Positions 26,566-36,450 of a DNA stretch of 60,570 bases are shown in pieces. Numbering within the stretch: the stretch's first letter is position 1; each line of letters begins with the position of its first letter. The stretch is from Lineolata rhizophorae (Eukaryota; Ascomycota; Dothideomycetes; Lineolatales; Lineolataceae): the NCBI GenBank assembly GCA_010093515.1, contig MU001670.1, forward strand, positions 2,095,942 through 2,156,511, in the 5' to 3' direction. The notes below the pieces were generated by a model that was given only the letters and a program-made list of their open reading frames with translations, was not told the DNA's origin and ran no database searches. The position numbers and the translations under genes are program-made.

Positions 26566-27423
26566 CTACAGTGTTGGTCGGCCCTGGATTTGGTTTATCT
26601 TAATTAACACACCTGTCGCATCGTCGAGACCTCCCACTATAAAATATCGTAGATATGCGTTGCGGTTTCCCTTGGGATAAAATATAAAGTCGCGATGTAG
26701 CCCAGCCGTAGCTAGGAACTGCAGCTTGACCCTTTTGATGTTCCGATAGCAGACCAAAAATTCAGCCAAAAGAAGTGCCTCAGCACCACAGAAGCAAGGG
26801 TTCTCGTCATTGCATCTTCCCGGGTTGTTGAGGGCAAGCTTTGAGACGTTGGAATCGGTTAATACCACCCGCCTCGAGCATCCGAAGGATTGCGAAATGA
26901 CTTCGCCAAAAGTGTTGTCATTGTCCTTTCTGCATCCCTCAAACAATTCGGCAACATAGGGTATCGTGGAGATAAACCCGAAATAATCTCTGCCCCTATT
27001 CGAAAGAAGTTGAGCCTGGCAAACGTAGTATCTCTTCTGCATGAAATTCAGAGGAACCTTCAATTGAAGGTCCGCTGGTGCTAGCTCCGCGTGAATTACA
27101 TCACATTGCGTTGTTGTCACCATTATGCCGTTAGCTTCTGTCCTTGCCTCGTTTCCAAAACTTGAAATCCCGGGGTTGGTCATGATTTCGGCCAGTATAT
27201 CGAGATTAGGCAAGCAAAATGAAGGCATGTCGGTGATAGCTATTTCTGGCTTCTTTGAGGACAATCGTCGATAATTCAGAAGGCTTGAAGGGCTGAGTTT
27301 AAGTTCCACTTTGTAGTCTTCAAAAAGCAGCTATAGGAATGTCGATGGAAGTTGGATGTGGGTCTACAACACAACTTTTCATACCTTGCAAAATGAACTG
27401 TGTAAAATTATGCTGGTAGCCAT
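26566..27423 (-). CDS. Orphan protein of unknown function
   Basis: Exons 27423-27385 and 27330-26566, 267 residues. A 54-base intron (GTATGA...CCTATAG) joins a 13-residue start, ending in HSSFCK, in frame to LLFEDYKVELKL. The protein is of ordinary globular composition with many cysteines (CLPNL, CRYNIK-like, CNDENPCFCGAE). It has no signal peptide, no membrane helix and no motif I know. Codon use is clearly less GC-biased than in the core genes to the left. It stands alone in a gene-poor region. The intact frame of 255 codons in moderate-GC DNA plus a well-formed intron suggest a real, perhaps recently acquired or lineage-specific gene. Confidence 0.5.
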
Positions 27424-29518
27424 TACTCTTTAAAAGATATGATAGAATATCAATTTAACTAATAATGCAAACATATAAGGTATCATAGGATAGTTCACCA
27501 ACTGAGGGTGATGCAGAGGTCATTCAATAGTGAGGCTTCACTAAATAGTGAAAGAAAATAAGTGTAGGTCTGCATGAACTCGTAGAGTGCGTGCTTGACA
27601 GCGCAGCGCCTAGATATAGGCCGTGACATTAACACACAATTACATATCGCTAGTCTTGTCGGTGTTATAATTCTCGCACTGTGTTCTTCGTTCTTACAGT
27701 GGTGTGCTCGCTGGACTGCTCTGCTTCTTTTAGTTATTGTAAAGACAGCATCACACAACTAAGTTGGATTTCTCATACGAAGTACATAATGGAAGTCTTG
27801 AACGCAGGAGAGCCGGAAGACCTATTCTGGCAAAAGGCTAATTTATATGCTGTGAGTCAACACCCCAGGCTGAAGGGCTATTAGATTACTATCTGATGAG
27901 GGGGCCACAAAAAAAAAAATTAGCTCCTAAGTATTATTTGGAACGAAGGCAGTCCCGACGGGCTTCTGGAGCATTTTGAACCCATAGGGACCATGAGGAC
28001 TTAGTTGCTTTCCGGAAGGAATGATCGAGTCAGCTAGTAGGCTTCTAGCCTAAGCAACCGGTAGAAGAATTCCAATGGACACCATCGAGCGACATGCCGA
28101 GCGCGGACAATTAAGTCTTAATGGTCACACTAGGGAGCCTGCTCAGACACGTTCATCATATCAGGCGAAAATGCTGGTAGTTCTGACATCACAAGCAACC
28201 CCTACCAGCGGTCTCTCATAACCTCCGAGCGTCTCCAGCTGTATGACGAATGTAAACGTATCGCCACCATCTTCATCTTGAACATCAGAGCCTTCGGACA
28301 ACCCACGGCCTACATCGTCACCTGATTTTAATCTTACGATCGTATCAAAGGTTGGCATTGATGTTAGGATTGGAACGGGCATCCTTTAGTTACAGAGATC
28401 GCTTTTCTTTTTTTGGGCTGAAGATCCGAAAACCGAGGAGAGCTCATAGGGATTCATTCCGAGGCCGTTTTACAGTAGACAGCGTAGGTCGTTGGGGTAC
28501 AATATGACACGGACCGGCCTGCCAGAGTTGCCGGCTTGAGGTTGACTCAATTGGAAACCTGAGGAGCGACGAAGAATATGTCGGGAATGTGGAAACGATT
28601 CAGCAAATTCAAAGTTGTAAGAATTCTTACTTTTACGTTGCTATGTGAGAATAGGATTTATTCGCGTTTACTGTCATGCTAAAGAGGAAGAGAGTGAAAC
28701 GTTCAATTTGAAACAATAACTTTCTCGGATGGTCATTGAAGCTATCCAAGCTCATTGTTGCCGGCGCATTAGCCGGCCTCGAATGGCGTGAATTCCCAAG
28801 TTCTCGGCAGAACTTAAGGAATCATCAACTTGGATGGTAATTCGGCGAGAGTGGCACTGCATTATGAGGAGAAAAGAGCGCTAGTACCCCACAAGCGGCC
28901 CGATACTGTACTATTGAGCTGTACCCCGTCACTGTAGATGGTTTGATGTGGTCACCTCTGAGGAGTAGCAGATCGCAGGCTGGAAATTGGAATTTGTAAG
29001 CGATCTCTCTTGTCGTTGCCGAGTTCGTGCCTCACGTGCGATGAATCGGTGTCAATGCACGCGCTCGATCCCGCTTAGCCATAGCGGCGCTTATAAACTG
29101 AGAAGACATTGACTAATGGTCGACTTCAATCCCGGGAAGTCACGGTAAAAGATCTCTGTATTGGCCGTATATTTCGTAGTCGGGCATGGGTTGCTGCTGG
29201 CTTGTCGGATTGCCTGAATCTTGGCGACCCACTTTGCGGAAGCCCTGATTAGGCTAGAGCGGCGATGACGGGGTTAGGCTCACACACCCCCATTTTTGTC
29301 GTCGCTCCACTATTTAAACTCGATATTTTCCAGTACACATGCCCTCGTGCCAGCATCGTAGTGAGCTGTGTATGCCCCCGCAGACTGGTCTTATCATTGG
29401 GGGGCTGTTGCAATTTGTCGTTGACTCGGATTGGTTGACACTTCTGGCTTTCCGGATCGGAACACCAAACAAACCAAGCAAAGCATTTGCCGACTTGCCG
29501 TGACTCATCTCTCACAAG
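27424..29518. other. Gene-poor, lower-GC region
   Basis: Two kilobases without a supported gene. A poly-A run lies at 27909-27919. A small minus-strand frame (28161-28382, 73 codons) has a protein-like but unknown composition and no visible splice partner. The right ~400 bases form the promoter of the sugar-type transporter. Confidence 0.45.
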
Positions 29519-31205
29519 ATGAAGCTGCGCGGCGTAGAGCTTCGTAACCCCCCGCGCTATGTGACGGCGAGCATACTATGTTCAATGGGAGGCTTTCTCT
29601 TTGGGTGAGTATCACTGCGGCACTGCCATCTATTGGACGTCAGTAACAAGCTTCTACCCCAGTATGGACACGGGTATCATTGGCCCGGTGACGGTCATGG
29701 AGAGCTACACGTCGGAATTTGGCTCCCAAGCGGCTACTATTCACGGGTTAATCGTATCCTCTATCTTGATTCCTGCTTCTATTTCGTCCTTCTTTGCCGG
29801 TCGCCTGGCCGATGTGCTCGGCCGTCCCAAAGGCATTGCAATTGGTGCTCTGATATTCGGAATCGGAGCGGCGATGGAAGGCGCAGCTGTGCAGATCGCC
29901 ATGTTTGTCGTCGGACGTATTATTGAGGGAATCGGTGAAGGACTTTATTTGGGCACTCTGATAGTGTAAGTTAGGTCGGGGCCAGGCAATATCGATGCAG
30001 ACTATTTACTGCTCTAGGTACATTTGCGAAATATCCCCTCCGAGTCAGAGAGGACCGTTGACGACGGGCCCGCAGCTGCTCATTACAGTCGGCTTAGTGG
30101 CGGGATTCTTCACGTGCTACGGTACGGGGCGGATGAATTCGTCAATGTCGTGGCGTGCGCCTTACATTGTCCTGGCTTCTCTGTCCGTTTTGTTCGCAAA
30201 CGCTTCTTTCTTCGGGCTCCCGGAATCGCCCCGATGGCTGTCTCTTCGCGGGCGCAAGGCAGAGGCTGTTTACGCCTGGGAAACATTGGGAGTGAACCCT
30301 GCAGACCGCGAAAAGGCTGAGGACCAATATGAGACGCCACTGGTCGAAGACAGAAACGCTATCGAGCTGCGTAGTAGAACCAGCACCGACGGCCGGCGGC
30401 ACCGAGAGCCAGTGAAGGACAAAGTATCCTTTTTCGACGTCTTCAAGCGCGACGTCCGCGCTCGCACCTTACTGGCGGTATTCATGATGGGAATGCAGCA
30501 AATGAGCGGAATTGATGGCGTGCTTTACGTGAGTCTGGGATCGACACTCTCGTACAGTGGATCTTGCTGACGTCGCAGTACGCACCACTTCTCTTTGAGC
30601 AAGCTGGCCTTGCGTCGTCTAAGGCCTCCTTTCTTGCCTCTGGTGTCTCCGCGATTGTGATTTTCGTGGTTACCGTCCCCGCACTTATCTGGTGTGATAA
30701 ATGGGGACGTCGTCGCAGCACTATTTACGGTGGTCTGGGTATTAGCGCCACTATGTTCCTTATCGGTGGGCTCTACGCCGGTAAAGCTGTGCATGCGGCC
30801 TACGGAGCAGGCCGTTGGGTGGTAATAGTATCCATCTATGTCTATACCGTGATTTTTTCACTCTCCTGGGCGATTGGAATCAGGATTTACTCAGCCGAGA
30901 TCCAACCGCAACGAACCCGTGCAAGCGCCACTAGTTTGGCCCATGGTAGCAATTGGGCGGCTAACTTCTTGGTCGCCCTTTCGACTCCAATATTGCTAGC
31001 CAACAGTTCATCGGGCGCCTACTTTTTGTTTGGTGGGTGCACGTTGGTAACTGCGGTGGTCTGTTGGGTATTCATGCCTGAGACTCAGGGACGGTCGTTG
31101 GACGAGATCGAGGAGGCGTTCCGTTCGAGAATGTCGGAATCGAAGGGCATGTTCAAGGCGATTCGCAAGGTGTTGGCACGAGCTCCGGTGACTGCAGAAG
31201 CTTAA
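29519..31205 (+). CDS. MFS transporter of the sugar-porter family
   Basis: Twelve-helix plasma-membrane proton symporter of the fungal sugar/quinate-like type. Exons 29519-29604, 29663-29965, 30018-30528 and 30579-31205 give 508 residues; all introns are GT-AG and frame-consistent. Signatures: start of helix 1 GGFLFGMDTGIIGP, loop 2-3 GRLADVLGRPK, helix 4 GRIIEGIGEG, the PESPRWL motif after helix 6, loop 8-9 DKWGRRR, and the C-terminal PETQGRSLDEIEEAF. Length is normal. The central loop carries REPVKDKVSFFDVFK. The gene is convergent with the epoxide hydrolase. Substrate cannot be set from sequence; sugar or sugar-acid is the family default. It opens the accessory block and may or may not be part of the cluster. 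Confidence 0.9.
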
Positions 31206-31496
31206 TTCAAGGCACAATATTGCTAAGACGTGTCAAGACCATTTGACGATCGAGAAAATGCGACGGCATGGAGTGTACTTCACTTAATTTGATTTCTAAA
31301 ACCGGGCTTCATGCATTTTCGTTCACATGCCTTTTGGAATAAGCTGATAACGAGTAACAAAATTTTCGGAATGGAATCGGATTTGCGAAGATCGCCGAGG
31401 TCACCAATTTTCTGCATGATGAAGTGCTCGCAGCGCTCTTCATTCTTACGTTTATACGAAAATGAATGTAGGATACAGACAAAAGACGTGAGAATG

Positions 31497-32832
31497 CTAA
31501 GCACGCTGTCTGTCTTTGTCCAATGCGTGATCCACAAAGTTCTTCAAATCTAGAAGCACTGCCTCTGGCCTCTCTAACGCCGCAAAGTGACCGCCTTTGT
31601 CGTGAACATTGTACCAACTGAGCCTCCCGGTTTTCTCCACCCACTCCTTCGGCACGGGTTGAATCTCGTTCGGAAAGTCCGAGTAACCGAAGGCCTTGCC
31701 CGCTGGGATGTTCCACGCGGGATGCCCATGGCTTGGCACCCTTTCGCTAGGCGCGAAGTCTGACCGGTATGGATAGATACTTCGCGGAAGCGTTTGAGTC
31801 AGCCAATACAGGGTGACAAACGTGAGGATCGTCTCGGTGCTTGGAGTAGTATCCTCATCGGCCCAAGATATGTACTTCTCAGCGAGCCACGCAAGAAGCG
31901 CCACAGGACTGCTCGAAAGCACAAAGCCAAGGGTCGCCGGGCGAGTTGCGTGCATCATGCCGTATCCAATCCCCTCGCGCATGAACTCATCCAAGCGTTG
32001 CAGACGCCGCCTATCATGATCCGATAAGTTTTCTCGCGAATATGATAGCATGGGCAGGTCGGCGCAGAAGTTGAGGTGCACACCGGCGCATGCAGGGTCC
32101 AATACGGCCAGCCCGCGGGCGACGCGGCTGCCTATGTCACCCCCTGCGACAATGTACTTCTTGTCTGGAGAGTCCGAGAAGCCGAGCTGCGCTAGCACCG
32201 ATTGGAAGATGCGGGACACATCGTAAACATTGAAATCCTCTCGTTCTAGCGGCGGACCTGAAGAGAATGTATAGCCGGGCATGGAGAGAACGATAAAGTG
32301 GTACGGAAGAGTGGATGGGGTGTGTTCAGATTGGAGCTTGTTCATGATGCCGAGAAATTCCAGGAAGCAGCCCGGCCAGCCGTGGATATTTACGATAGGG
32401 ATGGCATCGGAGCGCTCGGAGAAAAGGGCAGTGTAGTGTACCGTATAAGAGCGATTGCAGTGCTCCACTGTAGTAGTAAAATGCGGGACGCTGTTGATAC
32501 TGTTCTGGATTTCGGACCTGGTCACATTAGAGCCAGTGATGGCAGTGTATTTGGGGGCTTTACCAATTGAATAAAGTTTCATCTCCCCAGTTTTGAACTG
32601 CTTCTTTCATCCATGAGTGAGTTAGTCCATACTTGCTGGCAGCCCCTGGCCAAACGTTCTCGCAGGTCTCAGGACCAAGTTCAGCTGCATTGACGAGAGA
32701 GCGGAGCTCAGTTAGGGTGCTTGGCGGGACATCAAGTTCGCATGAGTGCTGCTTGACTTTCGCAGCCTCGGGAACCCGTCCGAATGGCTGGTTGGACGAC
32801 TCGATCGCGCGAAGAAACTGGGAAGAAACCAT
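31497..32832 (-). CDS. Epoxide hydrolase (microsomal type, EHN + alpha/beta hydrolase)
   Basis: Hydrolyses epoxides to vicinal diols. Exons 32832-32564 and 32517-31497, 429 residues; the 46-base intron (GTAAAG...GACCAG) joins LFNW to SEIQNSINSVPHF. N-terminal EHN domain (about 1-110; ends in the typical PHFTTTVE), then alpha/beta-hydrolase core: oxyanion-hole HGWPG (His 135), nucleophile GGDIGS with Asp 217, and catalytic histidine in KGGHFAALE (His 400). Most family members have GGDWG at the nucleophile; here isoleucine replaces tryptophan. An alternative upstream ATG at 32958 would add a hydrophobic stretch (SVIVSGVLSFLVHL), which could act as a membrane anchor as in microsomal epoxide hydrolase, so the start is open. 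Convergent with the transporter before it. Confidence 0.9.
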
Positions 32833-33477
32833 GGTTCTTGGCTGAAGAAATGTCCGGAGATGAACTAGGAAACTCAAGACACCGGAGACGATGACAGACT
32901 TGAAATACCCAGGCCGCCTTCGTAAGAGTGTTGGGGTAGGCGCAGCTCTAGCGCCCACGGCGCTGACAAAACTCGCATGTTGGATTGCGTAGACGTCGAT
33001 CCTGTCACGTTGTTGATGTCTAGGCGTGCCAGAGGGCGGATTTGCAATCGGCCTAGTGTCGCGTGGTCACGGGCTTCTGACGCGTCTAATATTCCGAATC
33101 CGGCCTAGACTTGCTGTAGGGTCCGAATTGCGCATTGACTACTTTCTCTACGCACCTCCACGTCTCGTCTGGTGGAAGCGCAATCTCAGAAAGCATATTC
33201 CACTCCTCCGCATGATAGCCTGGTTAGTCGAGAGTTGTTTTATGTAATTTTCTCGGTTCCGATGGCGGTGATTGGGGCGTTTTACACCCCTGTGGGCACA
33301 ATCTAGCGGCTGGTATAGAGCAAGGCCGTAAAACACAGGCCCTGTCTACTCAATTTCATTGGTATCTCGACATGTTTTAACGTCTCTGCTAAGGGAGCCT
33401 TAGATAGGTGTCCTTGAGACCTTCACTAATGGTGAAGGCGCCGCGCTATGAATACCATTGGTGACTCGCCGCTAGGC
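32833..33477. other. Intergenic: epoxide hydrolase promoter and carbonic anhydrase 3' flank
   Basis: No gene seen. Includes the possible N-terminal extension of the epoxide hydrolase (up to 32958). Confidence 0.5.
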
Positions 33478-34306
33478 TCACTTCACCTTTCTCAATTTGC
33501 CCGTCGTCATATCTAGACTGTACCCAAGCACCTTTGTATCCTTCCGAAGGTGTGGAAAGGCCTTGACAACTTCCATGTCTTTTCTGACACTTTCATCCAC
33601 GCTGTTTCGCTAGAGTCAGCAATCGAACATACAGATCGTCGACAACGGAGACGTACTTGGAGAATTCCCCAAATTTCATACCGTCAATTTCCTGTCTCAA
33701 ATCTGGGCGTCGCTCTTCGAGCATTTTCTTCACTTTGGAATCTGCTATGAACATCATGCCGCAATCTTGGGTCGTGTGAGCGCGAAACGTTCGCAAGTGT
33801 CTCAATATCTTGAGGCTAAGTACGAACCTTCATGGTGCACTATCATTACCGTGTCGAGGTTGGCGAGCGCGCCAAGAATAACAAGGGAGCGGAGAGCATC
33901 TTTGGCGTGGCCACCGGCGTTCCGAAGCACTGCTGCCTCTTTGGGAGATATTCTAATCAGCAGGTATTCAAACTCGTGTTTCGTACGGGAGCCGCAACAT
34001 GCCGTTTTTACGTAGGCCGATAAACTCTTCTGGATTTACGCGGGGATCCATGCATGTAACTATAAATCCCGCCAATACGTGCCTAGACAGGTCGCGAAGT
34101 ATATAGTACTTACTGACGGCGATGCCCGTACGGACGCCTGGTTCATGGCGGCTACTAGTTATATCTTCCATCGTTGGAGGCGATAGAGGAACTTTGTCGA
34201 AGGTTCTGCGATTTGGTTTCGTCAGTGCTTAGTTTGTTTTCGTTTGCATCGTTACGTACTTGTTCCACCCGAGGAACTGTTGGATTTTGGGGTCTGAGGT
34301 TGCCAT
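33478..34306 (-). CDS. Beta-carbonic anhydrase, five exons
   Basis: Zinc enzyme interconverting CO2 and bicarbonate. It is split so finely that no single frame shows it: exons 34306-34260, 34205-34012, 33938-33828, 33765-33657 and 33601-33478, giving 194 residues with frame kept at every junction. Zinc ligands of the beta class are all present: Cys 67 in TCMDPR (with Asp 69 and Arg 71, the conserved dyad), His 116 and Cys 119 in VHHEDCGM. RNAGGHAKDALRSLVIL (86-102) is the family core helix, and the ending DTKVLGYSLDMTTGKLRKV is the usual C-terminal strand pair. Exon 2 contains a 31-base GTAAGT...TAG stretch that looks like an intron but would shift the frame and is too short, so it is kept as coding. 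No targeting signal seen; probably cytosolic. Confidence 0.88.
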
Positions 34307-35109
34307 TTTAGAACGATTCCTCCTGAGAAGTTGTATTGCCTAGAGATCTGGAACCAGTGTGGCTCAACAGAAAGTATTGAGCATGGCTGACCCCTGAGCT
34401 ACAAAGAGCAACATATATATCCCGTCCCAACCCACCAATTTGGAATTAGAGCTGACCAATTCATAGACGATGGCGGCATACTTGATTCCAAACTGTTCTT
34501 CCTGGTCATAGGAGCTGGGGGTTGACGTTGCGCTTGGCGCCTGTTTGCGTATCTGAACTGAAAAACTAAAGTACAACCGGTCGGTGGTCTTCGGAATATT
34601 GTGGCACACGAATAACTGAATAACTAATCTCCTAGGCCGCAGACAAGAAAAATACGCACCGGCAAGTTCTATTGGCACATTTTCCAATCAACCGGAATTT
34701 GTCGCGATACTCATCCCTTCTGCCTAGAGCCACCGGTGAAAAGCTCGTGGGCATGTGCCAGTGGAATTTGTCACCCGGCGGGAATTGCAAGTCGAAATGA
34801 ACTAGTTCCACACTTTATTACAGCACCCCCATGGAGGATGGTTCTGATGTTTAGTAACATGCCGAGGAATATCCCCTCCAGTCTTTAGCCTAATCGGATC
34901 GGGTAGTGTGGACTGGGAGTACGACACGGCGCAAGAGATGTCAAGGGCAAGCAACTAGAGGCTTGAGTAATTTGCGAATGCGGTGGACTAGCTATGCAAC
35001 AATATCATGGATATATCCAATATTGTCATTTCCTTGTTGTTGTTCGAAGCTGGCGAGGCGCGCTGAGGGGATCAGTGCGGATTGTGGAAGCTATGACCAC
35101 CCGCCTCCT
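34307..35109. other. Intergenic, no gene seen
   Basis: Promoter of the carbonic anhydrase on the left, 3' flank of the alpha/beta hydrolase on the right. A 107-codon minus-strand frame (34364-34687) shows no recognisable feature. Lower GC than the gene that follows. Confidence 0.45.
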
Positions 35110-35964
35110 CTACGGAAGGGCCGCGAGAAACTCGCGATACACATTCTGACACTCCTCGGCCGAATCGACATAGATCTCGTGCCCGGCACCATCAATCGGC
35201 ACCAACTTGCTCCCCGGAACCTGCGCCTGAACCTCCTTCTGTTCCTCGATTTTGGTCGCCGCGCTCCTCGTCGGCGCCAGAATGAGCATCGGCACCTTGA
35301 TCCGCCCCAGATACGGCCGCGCGTCCAGCGTGCACAGGAACTCCGCGTAGCTAGCCAGGCCCTCGCCGCTGCTCACGCTCAGCTGCTCCAGCCACCACCG
35401 GCGGTACCCGTCGTCGGCGCTGCTCATGGTGCCGCCCAGCTTGGCCAGCTCCTGGCCCCAGCCGCGCGACCCCAGCGCGCGGCACGCCTCGGGCCACGAG
35501 GCGCGGCCCATGGCGAGGAAGCCCTGCGTCGCCGGCGGCAGGTGCGTCGGCGACGAGCACACGGTGAGCGAGCGCACGCGCTCCGGGTGCCGGGCCGCGA
35601 GGATCATGCCCAGCATGCCGCTCGTGCTCTCGCCGAAGAAGTGCACCCGGTCGACGCCCAGCTGGTCCAGCGTGTCGACGATGTCGGCCAGGACGGCGTC
35701 GAGCGTGTAGGCGGCCGGCTTGTCGGCCCGCGCCGGCGCCGACGAGTACCCGTGGCCGCGCAGGTCGCGCCGCACGACGCGGTACTGGCGCGACAGCGCG
35801 GGCACCCAGTGGTGGAAGAAAGCGGCGTGGCGGGCGAAGCCGCCCTGGAGGAGGACCGTCTCGCGCGGCTTCCACGGGTCCGCGAAGTCGTCGACGATGA
35901 TGTGCGACGTCTCGCCGGAAGGATGCGTTATGTACTGGCTGTGGGGATCTGGTGAGGTTGGCAT
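35110..35964 (-). CDS. Alpha/beta-hydrolase (enol-lactonase/esterase-like)
   Basis: Single exon, 284 residues, the normal size for small cofactor-free hydrolases of the 3-oxoadipate enol-lactonase/haloperoxidase-like type. Core features: strand-turn LLQGGFARHAAFFHHW (oxyanion region), DLRGHGYS, nucleophile elbow FFGESTSGMLG with Ser at about 114, acid in the late PMLILAPT strand region, and catalytic His in DGAGHEIYVDSAE. The GES(T)SG elbow is close to the GxSxG rule. No signal peptide, so cytosolic. GC content is markedly above the surrounding low-GC DNA and codons end almost always in G or C, which hints at a separate origin. It points the same way as the carboxylesterase upstream of it. 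Confidence 0.85.
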   Translation of the reverse strand: MPTSPDPHSQYITHPSGETSHIIVDDFADPWKPRETVLLQGGFARHAAFFHHWVPALSRQYRVVRRDLRGHGYSSAPARADKPAAYTLDAVLADIVDTLDQLGVDRVHFFGESTSGMLGMILAARHPERVRSLTVCSSPTHLPPATQGFLAMGRASWPEACRALGSRGWGQELAKLGGTMSSADDGYRRWWLEQLSVSSGEGLASYAEFLCTLDARPYLGRIKVPMLILAPTRSAATKIEEQKEVQAQVPGSKLVPIDGAGHEIYVDSAEECQNVYREFLAALP

Positions 35965-36450
35965 TGCGGTTCTTCGGAGCGCTGGAGTTCAGACAAGAGC
36001 ACGTCAACTGCCAGTGATCTGCGCTAATCGTTCAGGTCGCAAATAAAAAAGTGAGGTGTGCCTAAACCGATAAAGGTAAAAAGCTGTTGTATTAGGTGGC
36101 CTACATGTCCTTCCTTCCACGGTAGGTAGGATTGGCTACGTTTAAATGCCTTGAAAAGCCAATGTGGAGCAAGCTAAGATCGGAAAACCAGCGGCTTCTC
36201 CGACAGTCTCATTGTGGGGTTCACTCCCCGTACTCGGGTATCGGCTTCCCCCGTGGGGAGGGTTAAGTATTGCGAGCTTTTTCGGACGTACTCCGTACAT
36301 CTAAAATTTTGGGACCCATGGTTCAAAGTCCTTGCTTTCATTTTGTCGTATTCATTTACTTCCGTTTAGAATCTTACAGTGCTAGCTCCGCATTGATGAT
36401 TGGGTAGAGACTGTTCAGGATTGGCCCGTTGCTATTCCAAACATGTCTGT
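35965..36450. other. Intergenic, no gene seen
   Basis: Promoter of the alpha/beta hydrolase and 3' flank of the carboxylesterase. Contains GACGTACTCCGTAC near 36287-36300. Confidence 0.45.

Noticed and set aside
28161-28382. 73-codon minus-strand frame in the gene-poor gap
   Set aside because: Too short and without recognisable features or introns; recorded only within the gap entry.
34064-34125. Possible extra intron in exon 2 of the carbonic anhydrase (GTAAGT...CTGTCTAG)
   Set aside because: Only 31 bases, below the usual fungal minimum, and its removal breaks the reading frame before the zinc-ligand motif.
34364-34687. 107-codon minus-strand frame upstream of the carbonic anhydrase
   Set aside because: No motif, no splice partner and it sits in the presumed promoter.
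36211-36260. tRNA-like GGGGTTCACTCCCC segment
   Set aside because: The would-be T-arm does not pair properly and no D-arm, anticodon arm or acceptor stem could be fitted.
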